A DNA stretch of 64,000 nucleotides from Cyanobium sp. PCC 7001 (GTDB lineage: Bacteria; Cyanobacteriota; Cyanobacteriia; PCC-6307; Cyanobiaceae): NCBI RefSeq assembly GCF_000155635.1, contig NZ_DS990556.1, positions 734,416-798,415 on the forward strand. Direction: 5' to 3'. Made by a program: the position numbers and the translations under genes. Below, in pieces: positions 48,911 through 57,515 of this stretch (its first letter is position 1; the number at the start of each line of letters is the position of its first letter). The notes under the pieces were generated by a model, which saw only the letters and a list, made by a program, of their open reading frames with translations, did no database searches and was not told where the DNA came from.

Positions 48911-49569
48911 GCGGCCCGCTGCAGCAGGAAACCCTCGTAGCCGAGAGCCTGGAACACCCTGGCGGGGTCGGTGAAGCCGGCGGCATTCACCAGGGCCGTG
49001 AGCCGCGCCATACCGATCGGATGCAGACCCTGGATGAGGGCCGAGAGCTCCTCATCCTCCGCCGGCAGGCCGCTGGCCTTCTGGAAGCCGAGCCAGGCCG
49101 CCTCCACCTGGGTCTGCAGGGGCGAGCGCTCCGGTGCCATCAGATCCACCAGCACCAGCTGCCCACCGGGTTCCAGGCTGCGGGCCAGGGCCGTGAGGAA
49201 GGCCAGCTTGGTGCCGTCATCCGGCAACGCCTGCAGCACCAGCACCGAGAGGGCACCGGCGAAGCAGGCATCGGCCTGCAGATCCTCCACCCGGGCCTGA
49301 CGCCAGACGATGCCGGCCTCCCCCAGCCGCTGCTGCGCCTCGGCCAGCATGTCGGCGGAGGGATCGATGGCGGTGATCCGCCAGTCCGGACGCTGGGCCC
49401 TGGCCTCCACGAGCTCGGCTCCGGTGCCGCAGCCGGCCACCAGCACCTGGGCTCCATCGCGGCCGGCGCGGGGCGAGGCGGCCAGGAGGGCCACAGCCAG
49501 CCGGGCGAGACTGGCGTAGCCCGGGATCAACTGCTGCACAACAAGGTCGTATTCCTGCGGAACAGCCAA
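48907..49569 (-). CDS. Class I SAM-dependent methyltransferase
   Basis: A 220-residue methyltransferase. The SAM-binding motif [12 protein letters not shown], the acidic loop AIDPSADML and the [13 protein letters not shown] strand are typical of small-molecule methyltransferases. Substrate unknown. The start is TTG 49569, the earliest start before the conserved strand. Convergent overlap of 4 bases with ppa. Confidence 0.85.
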   Translation of the reverse strand: MAVPQEYDLVVQQLIPGYASLARLAVALLAASPRAGRDGAQVLVAGCGTGAELVEARAQRPDWRITAIDPSADMLAEAQQRLGEAGIVWRQARVEDLQADACFAGALSVLVLQALPDDGTKLAFLTALARSLEPGGQLVLVDLMAPERSPLQTQVEAAWLGFQKASGLPAEDEELSALIQGLHPIGMARLTALVNAAGFTDPARVFQALGYEGFLLQRAA

Positions 49570-49653
49570 GAACTCGCAACAACTGCGTCGATGCTAGGCA
49601 GCGGGCCCCCGGGGGCCTTAAGTTTGCGGGCGCGTTTCACCCCTTGATCGGCC

Positions 49654-50013
49654 GTGCCCACCATCCGATTCGAACAGGAAGGCCAGCAGGTCGGTTGCAT
49701 CGAGGGGGCGAACCTCCGCAAGGCGGCCCTGGACGCCGGGATCAATCCCTACAAGGGCTTCAACAACGTCAACAACTGCGGCGGTCTCGGCCAGTGCGGC
49801 ACCTGCGTGATGGAGGTGCTCGAGGGGATGCAGAACCTCTCCCCCCGCAGCGATGTCGAGGAGGTCTACCTGGCCGACCGCCCCGCCAGCTACCGGCTCA
49901 GCTGCCGCACCAGCGTCAATGGGGACGTGACCGTGCGCACCCGCCCGGCCGACGCCGTGGGCAAGGGGAGCAACAGCCTGGTGGGTGCCCTCAAGGCCCT
50001 CGTGGGCCGCTGA
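49654..50013 (+). CDS. 2Fe-2S ferredoxin
   Basis: A 119-residue ferredoxin with cluster Cys42, Cys48, Cys51 (CGGLGQCGTC, a Cx5CxxC spacing) and Cys84 in RLSCRTS. The spacing differs from the plant-type photosynthetic ferredoxin PetF (Cx4CxxC), and the protein has a C-terminal extension after the cluster domain, so it is probably a specialised ferredoxin rather than PetF. Start GTG 49654. An ArsC-like gene follows after 33 bases. Confidence 0.88.
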   Translation: MPTIRFEQEGQQVGCIEGANLRKAALDAGINPYKGFNNVNNCGGLGQCGTCVMEVLEGMQNLSPRSDVEEVYLADRPASYRLSCRTSVNGDVTVRTRPADAVGKGSNSLVGALKALVGR

Positions 50014-50046
50014 TGGGCCGGCTCTGACGCCCACGCCGAGCGCACC

Positions 50047-50403
50047 ATGGCCGGGCTCACGGTCTACAGCTACGCCAAGTGCAGCACCTGCCGCAAGGCC
50101 TTGGCCTGGCTGGCCGAGCGGGGGCTCGACCCCACGGTGATCGACATCACCCACCACCCCCCCAGCAGGGCTGAACTGGAACAGGCGCTGGGCCAGCTCG
50201 GTCGCCAGCGCCTGTTCAACACCAGCGGCCAGAGCTACCGGAGCCTCGGAGCTGCCGCCGAGAAGGCCATGGACGACCAGCAGGCCCTGGAGGCCCTGGC
50301 CGCCGACGGCAAGCTGATCAAGCGACCGTTCCTGATCAGGGGCGACGGCCGCACCCTCACCGGCTTCAGGCCTGAGGAGTGGGAGGCTCTGCTTCCGGGG
50401 TGA
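50047..50403 (+). CDS. ArsC/Spx family protein
   Basis: A 118-residue thioredoxin-fold protein with YAKCSTCRKALAWL at the N-terminus, the CxxC redox pair of Spx, MgsR and related ArsC-family proteins, then a KRPFLIRGDGRTLTGF segment. It could be an arsenate reductase-like or redox-sensing regulator; without the catalytic Arg triad visible I do not choose between them. Start ATG 50047. Its 3' end overlaps the convergent membrane protein gene by 38 bases. Confidence 0.88.
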   Translation: MAGLTVYSYAKCSTCRKALAWLAERGLDPTVIDITHHPPSRAELEQALGQLGRQRLFNTSGQSYRSLGAAAEKAMDDQQALEALAADGKLIKRPFLIRGDGRTLTGFRPEEWEALLPG

Positions 50404-51904
50404 CGCTGGTGCTTCCCTTCGGCGCCGCCGCCACGGTGAGGGCATCGAGCTCCCGCAGCAGGGTTTCGATGCCGGCCCGGCTGATCTGGCTCAGGTAGGT
50501 GCCCTTGAGCTGCTCCAGCAGAGCGCAGAGGAGGTCCTGGGAGCGCTCGAGCGCAGGCCCACGCTCCAGGGCCAGGGCCAGCTCATCCCAGAAGCGGTCC
50601 ACGAACCGCTGCAGCAGATCGAGCTGGGCGTCGTCCCGCTGGGCCAGCCGCTGGCCGGCGCTGCGGGAGAGCTCCAGCAGGCTGTCCACCATGCCCGCCG
50701 CCAGCTGACGGCTGAGGCCACTCTCCACCTGCAGCAGCGGCTTCAGCTGGCGCAGCGGTGGTGGCACCACCGTGCGGTCGAGGCTCTGGCGCAGGGTGTA
50801 CCCCAGAACGCCCTGCAGTTCCGGGGCCAGGCGGGGGGCCACCTCGGCCAGCAGCAGCGGGGCCCAGATCCGCACCAGTTCGGCCAGTTCCCGCTCCTCG
50901 CTGCTGCTGGTCACGCTCTGGTGGCTGCGCAGGGCTCGGATCCGCTGCGGCCACTGCCGCGAGCGGATCAGACCCTGAACCCCGTCGAGCAGCTGCAGGG
51001 CGAGCACCTCGAACAGTTCCACGGCCAGCAAGGCCACCACGCCGCGGCTCACCACGGCCCGCAGGGGTTCCAGATTGGCAAGGCCTGAGGTCTGCAGACG
51101 CTCGGCCACGGGCACGATCCGCAACCAGCGCCAGAAGGGCAGCAGCAGGGGCAGATCCGTCCAGCGCCGCAACAGCACCTCATGCCAGCGCAGGGCCGGC
51201 AGTCTCCGCTTGATGCGGATCAAGCGCTGCAGGATGTCCAGCAGGAACACGCTCTGGAAGAGCAGCAGATCGATGCGCCAGAAATGGTCGGTGGGCCGGC
51301 CGTTCTCGTCGATCGAACGCCAGTAGTTGGTCTCCACCAGCGGCAGCACCTGTTCCTGCCAGAAGCGCAGCTCCCCCTGCCAGGACTGCCGCTCCAGCCA
51401 CTCCGGACTCAGCAGCCGCCGGGCCGAGTCCTTGGCCGAATCCCGATCGGCCCGCTGGCGCAGGCGGTTCTTGATCTTCTCCAGCGTGCCGGCCCGGTCC
51501 GAGGCCAGGAACGGGTTGCTGTCGATCATCTGGGCCATCAGCTCGGCCTGGCGCTCCAGCAGCCGCTTCTGCAAGGCCGGATCGGCGGCCGGATTGGCCA
51601 TCACCCGCTCCAGCTCCTCGAACTGCTGCAGGAAGGTGTCGGTTTCCCGGTGGGGCTCGATCCCCTTGATCGGATCCACCCAGGGGGTGATGTCCGGGAT
51701 GAAGGTGAGGGGCACCGCCAGCGGTGCCGAGGGGATCGGATAGAGGTTGCGCTGCAGCCAGAACGTGCGCAGGGGCACGTAGGTGAGATCGAACGCCACC
51801 CACACCAGGTTGACGGTGGCCCAGATGGCCACGAAGCGGTCCCAGGCGAGAGCGCCGAGGCCGGTGGATCGCGGAAGGGGGCGCTGCCAGCGCGGTCGGG
51901 CCAT
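50366..51904 (-). CDS. Large helical membrane protein of unknown function
   Basis: A 512-residue protein, conserved-looking but of a family I do not recognise. A hydrophobic N-terminal stretch (FVAIWATVNLVWVAFDLTYVPL) is followed by a charged helical region (residues about 80-170), more hydrophobic helices including IDLLLFQSVFLLDIL and VVALLAVELFEVLALQLLDG, and a helical C-terminal region rich in Leu, Gln and Arg. The layout recalls ion-channel-like cyanobacterial proteins but no pore motif is seen. Confidence 0.7.
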   Translation of the reverse strand: MARPRWQRPLPRSTGLGALAWDRFVAIWATVNLVWVAFDLTYVPLRTFWLQRNLYPIPSAPLAVPLTFIPDITPWVDPIKGIEPHRETDTFLQQFEELERVMANPAADPALQKRLLERQAELMAQMIDSNPFLASDRAGTLEKIKNRLRQRADRDSAKDSARRLLSPEWLERQSWQGELRFWQEQVLPLVETNYWRSIDENGRPTDHFWRIDLLLFQSVFLLDILQRLIRIKRRLPALRWHEVLLRRWTDLPLLLPFWRWLRIVPVAERLQTSGLANLEPLRAVVSRGVVALLAVELFEVLALQLLDGVQGLIRSRQWPQRIRALRSHQSVTSSSEERELAELVRIWAPLLLAEVAPRLAPELQGVLGYTLRQSLDRTVVPPPLRQLKPLLQVESGLSRQLAAGMVDSLLELSRSAGQRLAQRDDAQLDLLQRFVDRFWDELALALERGPALERSQDLLCALLEQLKGTYLSQISRAGIETLLRELDALTVAAAPKGSTSVTPEAEPPTPQA

Positions 51905-51977
51905 CGGCAGGGCGGAGGGTCGGGCGTGCCTAATCTGCCCGGAACCAGCTGTCGTGCCGCGGCGGAGACATCAGGAC

Positions 51978-52730
51978 TTGAGCGAGCAGAACGGACCCAT
52001 CGGCAGCGAAGCTCCAGCGGACCAGGCCAGCACGACGCCCACCACCCAGCCCGACAACCCCTGGCTGTTCTGGCGCAGCGTGGTGCTCACCCTGGCCGTG
52101 GCGCTGGGAATCCGCCAGTTCGTGGTGGAGGCGCGCTACATCCCCTCCGGATCGATGCTGCCGGGGCTGCAGCTGCAGGACCGCCTGCTGGTGGAGAAGC
52201 TCACCTACCGGGGGCGGCCGCCGCAGCGGGGGGAGATCGTGGTGTTCCACTCGCCCCACAGCTTCGATCCGGTGCTGGCCAGCGACAGCGACCGCAACCC
52301 CCTGCGCTGCCTGCTGGTGAACGTGCCGTTCCTGGGCTCTCTGCCCGGGCTCAGCAACCCCGCCTGCGATGCCTACATCAAGCGGGTGGTGGCCCTGCCC
52401 GGCGAGGAGGTGAGCGTGAACCCCCGCGGCGAGGTGTTCATCGATGGCCGCCGGCTCAGCGAGCCCTACGTGCAGAACTACTGCCCGGTCGACGCCCAGG
52501 GCATGGGCCCCTGCCGCACGCTGAAGGCGATCGTGCCCCCCGGCCACGTGCTCACCCTGGGCGACAACCGCGCCAACAGCTGGGATGGCCGCTTCTGGCC
52601 GGGCGGGGCCTTCCTGCCCACCAGCGAGATCATCGGCCGGGCTTTCTGGCGGTTCTACCCCTTCAAGCAGGCGGGGAGCCTGGTTCCTGGGCAGACGACG
52701 GATCCAGCTGCCAGCACGCCGCCGCGGTGA
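51978..52730 (+). CDS. lepB: Signal peptidase I
   Basis: A 250-residue membrane-bound signal peptidase. The catalytic Ser is in IPSGSMLPGL and the Lys in YIKRVVALPGE; GDNRANSWDGRFW is the late conserved block. One N-terminal membrane anchor precedes them. It is longer than the minimal enzyme because of an insert (LASDSDRNPLRCLLVNVPFLG). I chose TTG 51978, the start that best precedes the anchor; an ATG-start is not available before it. Its 3' end overlaps a convergent gene by 68 bases. Confidence 0.93.
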   Translation: MSEQNGPIGSEAPADQASTTPTTQPDNPWLFWRSVVLTLAVALGIRQFVVEARYIPSGSMLPGLQLQDRLLVEKLTYRGRPPQRGEIVVFHSPHSFDPVLASDSDRNPLRCLLVNVPFLGSLPGLSNPACDAYIKRVVALPGEEVSVNPRGEVFIDGRRLSEPYVQNYCPVDAQGMGPCRTLKAIVPPGHVLTLGDNRANSWDGRFWPGGAFLPTSEIIGRAFWRFYPFKQAGSLVPGQTTDPAASTPPR

Positions 52731-53970
52731 GCCCGGTGGCCCGCACCCGTCCCTGGGGCGGCAGCGCGTGCAGCGGCAGGTTCGCGGCCAGGGACGCCGA
52801 GGGGCCGCCGCTGCTGGCCTCAGGATCGAACAGGAGCCAGCGACGGCTTCCCGCGCGCAGCTGCTCGGGCGGCTGCCGCAGCAGCGCCGAGGGACCCCAG
52901 CTGAGCACCTGCCACAGCGCCTGCGGCGTCCAGCCGCGACGCTGCACCAGTTCCCGCCAGAGGGCAGGGAGCACCAGCCCATGGGAGGCCCCGTGTCCGG
53001 CCACGCCCGGGCGGCGCTGATCGAGGGGAAGCAGGCGCTCCTCGGCGTCCACCGGCTGGTGATGCACCGCCACGGCCTGGATCAGCCCACCTGCGAGGGC
53101 GTCCTGCAGCGCCTGCCGATCCTCGGGTGTGCCGAGGGACGGCTCCACCCGCCAGCCCTCCTCGGTGGGCGTCAGGCTGGAGCTGTCGGCCACCAGGTGC
53201 CACCAGCTCACGGTGACGGGTGGGCACTGGGGCGAGCGGTTGAGGGCCTCCACTCCGGCGGCGGTGGACAGGTTCATCAGGATCAGGCTGTCCCCGCCGG
53301 AACGGCACGCCAGGCTCAGCAGAGCCGTGAGCGGCAGCACCTCGCTGGCGAGGGGGTCGGGGGGCCAGCCGGCACGGAGGGCCTCCACCCCCTCACGCAC
53401 GAAGCCACCGCTGGTGAGGGCCGCCTGACGCGGCGCCACCAGCACGGGCCTGTTGCCGGCCTCGGCCAGCAGCAGGCCCCGCTCCAGCAGCGGCAGCGGC
53501 GGGCACTCGGCACCACAGGCCAGACCGATGGCTCCGGCCGCCACCTGGTCGGCGTGGGGAGCCAGATCGCCGTCGGCGCCGTCGCGGCTGAAGCTGCCCC
53601 AGAGCAGAAGCTGGAGGGGGTCGGGCCACTGCAGGCCGAGCCGCTCGGGCCGGTCCCGCCAGGGCCGGGCCCAGGGAAGCAGGGCCACCGTGCCGTACCC
53701 ACCCGCCGCTGCGGCCTGCGCCAGGCTGGAGAGGGTTTCGGCCCGGCCGGTCCAGGGGTCCTCGAGCACCGAATGGGCGTCCACCAGCACCGGAGCCAGA
53801 ATCCAGCCCGAGGCTGGGATGGGGCGAAGGGCGAGGGCGGCTCCGCGTTCAGCCGCCTCCGGGCCGATCGCCTCGAGCACGCCATCGGCAGCGATCAGAG
53901 CATCCTGAGGATCGGGAAGCGACCCTGGCCCCTGCAGCAGCTGGACGCGTTGCAACCAGAACGGTGCCAT
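52663..53970 (-). CDS. Dihydroorotase-like protein lacking metal ligands
   Basis: A 435-residue amidohydrolase-fold protein related to dihydroorotase. The expected HxH motif reads DAHSVLED, the strand of the second His gives MNLSTAAGVEAL, and the usual DHAP motif reads VHHQPVDAEE, so most zinc ligands are missing. It is therefore probably not catalytic; in other bacteria such degenerate copies support aspartate transcarbamoylase structurally. No pyrB is adjacent. C-terminal 60 residues are less conserved. Could also be a diverged amidohydrolase of unknown role. Confidence 0.75.
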   Translation of the reverse strand: MAPFWLQRVQLLQGPGSLPDPQDALIAADGVLEAIGPEAAERGAALALRPIPASGWILAPVLVDAHSVLEDPWTGRAETLSSLAQAAAAGGYGTVALLPWARPWRDRPERLGLQWPDPLQLLLWGSFSRDGADGDLAPHADQVAAGAIGLACGAECPPLPLLERGLLLAEAGNRPVLVAPRQAALTSGGFVREGVEALRAGWPPDPLASEVLPLTALLSLACRSGGDSLILMNLSTAAGVEALNRSPQCPPVTVSWWHLVADSSSLTPTEEGWRVEPSLGTPEDRQALQDALAGGLIQAVAVHHQPVDAEERLLPLDQRRPGVAGHGASHGLVLPALWRELVQRRGWTPQALWQVLSWGPSALLRQPPEQLRAGSRRWLLFDPEASSGGPSASLAANLPLHALPPQGRVRATGLTAAACWQLDPSSAQEPGSPPA

Positions 53971-53981
53971 GGGTGGTGGCC

Positions 53982-55379
53982 CTACAACGCCCCGGCTGCG
54001 GTGCGATCCAGCACACCGCCCAGGTGCGGGGTGAGGTTGAGGGCCGTGACCACCGGGATGCCGTCGGTGCCGAAGGGGTAATCGATCACCGTGACCCCGC
54101 CGTTCCCCTGCTTGATCGCCCAGATGTCAGCGGGCCGAAGCCCCAGAAGGGCGCAGAGGATGGTCTTGTTGACGGCATCGTGGGCCACGACCATGGCCGT
54201 CTCCTCGGGGGCGAGGCTGCGCACGATGGTGCCCCAGGTGCTCACCGAGCGATCCCACACCTGCTGCAGCGTTTCCCCTTCGGGCATCTGCACCGTCTGG
54301 GGCGCCCGCTTCCAGTCGGCCAGCAGATCCGGCCAGCCGGCCTCGATCTCCTGCTCCAGCCGCCCTTCCCAGAGCCCATGGCCGATCTCCACCAGCCCCA
54401 GGGTGGTGGTGAGGGGCACGCCGGGGTGAAGGGCCAGGATCGCTTCGGCGGTCTGGCGGGGACGCGCCATGACGCTGCTGTAGGCCCGCTGGATGCTCAC
54501 CGGGGCCAGGAAGGATCCGGCCGCCTCCGCCTGGGCCCGGCCGTTGGCGTTGAGCGGGATGTCGATCTGGCCCTGGAAGCGGCCCTGCCGGTTCCAGTCC
54601 GTTTCACCGTGGCGCACCAGCAGCAGCCGCGGGCTGGGGCCCTTGGCGGGCAGGGGCTCGCCGAGGTGGGCCGTGCCGTTCAGCGACTCCACCTGCACGC
54701 CGATGGACCCTCCGGCGGCGCGGCTGAGGTTGAGCACCGAGATCGATCCGTTGTCGATGCGCAGCCGCCGGAACTCGGTGGCCTCGAGGCCGAGGAGGCG
54801 CAGCACCAGACAGCGCAGGATGGCGTTGTGGGCCACCACCAGCACCGTGACGTGGGTGGGCTCGACTGGGGCGGGCTCGGCGCCGGTCGGCTGGGCCAGC
54901 GCCGAGCCATGGCGCTCCAGCAGCAGCGCCTGAAAACGACCTGCCTGCTCCATCAGCTCGGGCAGGGGCTGATAGGTGCTGCCATCCGGCCGCTGCAGCG
55001 TGAGGGCGTGGGGCGCCTCGCGCCACTGACGCTCCTCATCCGGAAAGCGCTGACGCAGGTCCTGGCGCAGCAGGCCACTCCAGGGGGCCAGATCGATCTC
55101 CACCAGATCGTCGACGGGCTCGGCACTGAGGTCCTGGCCCTGGGCGGAGAGCAGGTGGGCCGTGGTATCTCTGGCCCGCCGCAGCGGGGAGGTGTAGGCC
55201 GCCGCAAAGCGGATGGGGGCCAGGGCCTCGCCGGCCGCCCGGGCCTGCTGCTCGCCCTCCGGGGTGAGGCTGGAGAGGTCGTCACGCCCCTGGATCCGGC
55301 GCTCCACGTTGAAGCTGCTCAGCCCGTGGCGCACCAACACGATCCGAAGGGCCACCGGCTTCCGGGCTGCTGGCGCCAT
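53982..55379 (-). CDS. Two-domain histidine phosphatase
   Basis: A 465-residue protein built of two phosphoglycerate-mutase-like domains: the first has LVRHGLSSFNVERR near residue 12, the second LLVRHGETDWNRQGRFQG near residue 242. Each domain keeps the RHG catalytic His. Such double-domain phosphatases are frequent in cyanobacteria and plants, where some act on sugar bisphosphates or 2-carboxyarabinitol 1-phosphate. Substrate here unknown. ATG 55379 lies just before a strong palindrome. Confidence 0.88.
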   Translation of the reverse strand: MAPAARKPVALRIVLVRHGLSSFNVERRIQGRDDLSSLTPEGEQQARAAGEALAPIRFAAAYTSPLRRARDTTAHLLSAQGQDLSAEPVDDLVEIDLAPWSGLLRQDLRQRFPDEERQWREAPHALTLQRPDGSTYQPLPELMEQAGRFQALLLERHGSALAQPTGAEPAPVEPTHVTVLVVAHNAILRCLVLRLLGLEATEFRRLRIDNGSISVLNLSRAAGGSIGVQVESLNGTAHLGEPLPAKGPSPRLLLVRHGETDWNRQGRFQGQIDIPLNANGRAQAEAAGSFLAPVSIQRAYSSVMARPRQTAEAILALHPGVPLTTTLGLVEIGHGLWEGRLEQEIEAGWPDLLADWKRAPQTVQMPEGETLQQVWDRSVSTWGTIVRSLAPEETAMVVAHDAVNKTILCALLGLRPADIWAIKQGNGGVTVIDYPFGTDGIPVVTALNLTPHLGGVLDRTAAGAL

Positions 55380-55396
55380 CGTATGGGAGCACCCCT

Positions 55397-55428
55397 GCCA
55401 GGCCCCGGCCCCGGGGCCGGGGCCTGGC
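55397..55428. repeat. Perfect 32-bp palindrome between divergent genes
   Basis: The sequence is self-complementary with no loop: 16 bases gccaggccccggcccc followed by their exact reverse complement. It is almost entirely G and C. It sits 18 bases from the minus-strand phosphatase start (55379) and 38 bases from the plus-strand CPBP start (55466), where a shared regulator could bind. Palindromes this long usually need a protein or a selected role to persist. Confidence 0.9.
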
Positions 55429-55465
55429 CGCACAGAATCGGCCCACTCCCACTGGAGCGATCCGG

Positions 55466-56854
55466 TTGAACGCACGTGGCCCTCGACCTCCCGCCTGGAA
55501 GACCCTGCTGGCCCTGCTGAGCCTCTCGCTCAGCGCCCTGCTGTGGCTCAACGGCCTGCTGCAGAGCCTGGATGAGCCGACGGTGGTGGGAGCGCTGGAC
55601 CGGCGGCAGCTGGAGCTCACCGCCCTCGCCGCTCCCGCGGTGCCGCCCAGCCTGCGGGAGCTGCTCACGGGGCCCGACCCCCTGAAGACCCTGCGGGAAA
55701 CCCTGGCCGATCAGCTGGAGGAAACCCCCGGACCCGGCCAGCCCGATGAACTGCTGCAGCTGGCCCTGCTGCAGAGCCGTGCCGGTGAGGCCAAGGAGGC
55801 AAGCCAGCTCTGGCGACGCCTCGAGCAGCAGGTGCCCCCGGAGCAACGGGCGCTGGTGGCGGCCCTGGAACGGGGGGAGCCCCTGGCGCCGGAGCTGCGC
55901 CAGACCCTGGAGCAGCCCTGGTTGCTGAGCCCCCTCAATGAGCGCCTCGTCTGTGAACGCCTGAGCGGGAGCCCCGGCGCCTGTGCTCCGGGGCCGGAGG
56001 CCCGCCAGGCCCTGTGGCGACTGCTCGCGGTGAGCTGGCTGCCGGGAGGGCTGCTGCTGGTCGGTCTGGGGCTGCTGGTGCGGCAGGCCTGGATCCGGGT
56101 GCGGGGGCTGGCACCCGCTGCCCCGCCGCTGCAGGGTCCCCCTCTCGATCTGGTGGATGTGACCCTGCTGATCGCCGGGGGCTTCGTGCTGCTGGGGGAA
56201 CTGAGTGTGCCCCTGCTGCTGGCTCCGGCGGTGCAGACCCTGCTGCGGCCGCTGGGCCAGGAGCCCGCCCTGCAGCAGGGTCTGCAGGTGCTGCTGCTCT
56301 ATCTGGCCCTGATGGCCGCCCCCCTGGCGATTCTCTGGGGCCAGCTGCGCAGCAGTCCCGGCGCGGCCCCCGCCGCCGGATGGCTGCAGTGGCGCTGGGC
56401 TCCCCTGGCCACCAGTCTGCGGCTGGCCCTCCAGCAGGTGCTGATGCTGCTGCCTGCCGTGGCCCTGGTGGGCTGGCTCACCAGCCAGCTGGTCGGCGAT
56501 CAGGGCGGCAGCAACCCGCTGCTGGAACTGGTGCTCACCACCGACCAGCCCTGGGCGCTCCTCTGCTTCGCGCTCACCGCCGTGGTGCTGGCGCCCCTGT
56601 TCGAGGAAACCCTCTTCCGCGGCGTGCTGTTGCCGGTGCTGGGGCAGCGCTGGGGCGGCACCGCAGCGGTGGTGGTGAGTGCCGTGGTGTTCGCGGCCGC
56701 CCACCTCAGCCTCAACGAGCTGGCACCGCTGCTGGTGCTGGGCCTGGGCCTGGGCTGGCTGCGACTCCAGGGGGGACGGCTGGGAAGCTGCACCCTGGTG
56801 CATGCCCTCTGGAACGGCTTCACCTTCACCAACCTGCTGCTGCTGGCCGGCTGA
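55466..56854 (+). CDS. CPBP family intramembrane metalloprotease
   Basis: A 462-residue membrane protein of the Rce1/CAAX protease-like family. The EExxxR motif is LFEETLFRGVLLPVLG near residue 380, and the later His motifs are VFAAAHLSLNELAP and LVHALWNGFTF. About eight membrane helices follow a soluble N-terminal region (residues 30-165). TTG 55466 is the start. In bacteria such enzymes process or protect proteins at membranes; target unknown. Confidence 0.9.
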   Translation: MNARGPRPPAWKTLLALLSLSLSALLWLNGLLQSLDEPTVVGALDRRQLELTALAAPAVPPSLRELLTGPDPLKTLRETLADQLEETPGPGQPDELLQLALLQSRAGEAKEASQLWRRLEQQVPPEQRALVAALERGEPLAPELRQTLEQPWLLSPLNERLVCERLSGSPGACAPGPEARQALWRLLAVSWLPGGLLLVGLGLLVRQAWIRVRGLAPAAPPLQGPPLDLVDVTLLIAGGFVLLGELSVPLLLAPAVQTLLRPLGQEPALQQGLQVLLLYLALMAAPLAILWGQLRSSPGAAPAAGWLQWRWAPLATSLRLALQQVLMLLPAVALVGWLTSQLVGDQGGSNPLLELVLTTDQPWALLCFALTAVVLAPLFEETLFRGVLLPVLGQRWGGTAAVVVSAVVFAAAHLSLNELAPLLVLGLGLGWLRLQGGRLGSCTLVHALWNGFTFTNLLLLAG

Positions 56855-56916
56855 AGCGGCCAGCCTTGCTGCGGAGACGGCGGGATGGTTCACTTGCGCA
56901 GTGTTCCGCTGCACCC

Positions 56917-57390
56917 GTGGTCGCCTCCTTCTCGCCTTGGCAGGCCCCGTCCCAGCGGCGCCCTGACGGGCTCGGCCAGCACCGGGCCAACGGTTCCGCT
57001 CCCCTGACCCTCATCCACGGCTCCCTCTCAGCCCAGACCGTGGCGCGCCAGGCCCCCTGGCTGGCCGGCCTGCACCGGGTGGCGGATGGCACCCTCGTGG
57101 GTCTGGGCGTGTGCATGCTCGGCCTCAGCGCCCTCACGCTCCACTGGCAGAACCACTGGGGCAGGAGCTTCGAAAAACTGGAATCGGCCCAGGTGCTCGA
57201 GCACCGGATGCAGGAGTCGGCAGCCCTGCTGGAACAGCACCACCTGGCCACCATGGGCAAGCCCGGACGGCTCGTTCCCACCAGCAGTCACCAGTTGATC
57301 CACCTGCCGACCCCGAAGGCCGCGCAGGCCCCCGCCCTGCCGCCCCTGCTCCGGCAGCTCAGCGTGAAGAACGTGCCTGCCGGCTACTGA
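56917..57390 (+). CDS. FtsL-like single-pass membrane protein upstream of ftsI
   Basis: A 157-residue protein from GTG 56917. After an N-terminal cytoplasmic part (about residues 1-45, Ser/Arg-rich) there is one membrane helix VADGTLVGLGVCMLGLSALTL, then a coiled-coil-like periplasmic region ESAQVLEHRMQESAALLEQHHL. This size and layout, directly upstream of ftsI (126 bases), match FtsL, which is hard to detect by sequence in cyanobacteria. Identity is inferred from context and topology only. Confidence 0.5.
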   Translation: MVASFSPWQAPSQRRPDGLGQHRANGSAPLTLIHGSLSAQTVARQAPWLAGLHRVADGTLVGLGVCMLGLSALTLHWQNHWGRSFEKLESAQVLEHRMQESAALLEQHHLATMGKPGRLVPTSSHQLIHLPTPKAAQAPALPPLLRQLSVKNVPAGY

Positions 57391-57515
57391 CCCCGCCAGG
57401 GCCGATCGCGTGCCCGCCGCCACCTGATCGCCTCCAGCCGGCATCCAGCGGACGGGATCTTCCCGCTCCCCCCTCGCCCTTCCTCCACGCCCTGTCGCCT
57501 CGATCTGTCGCCTCG

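Noticed and set aside
49664-49676. A gattcgaac string like the end of a tRNA
   Set aside because: It encodes the start of the 2Fe-2S ferredoxin; no acceptor stem pairs with it.
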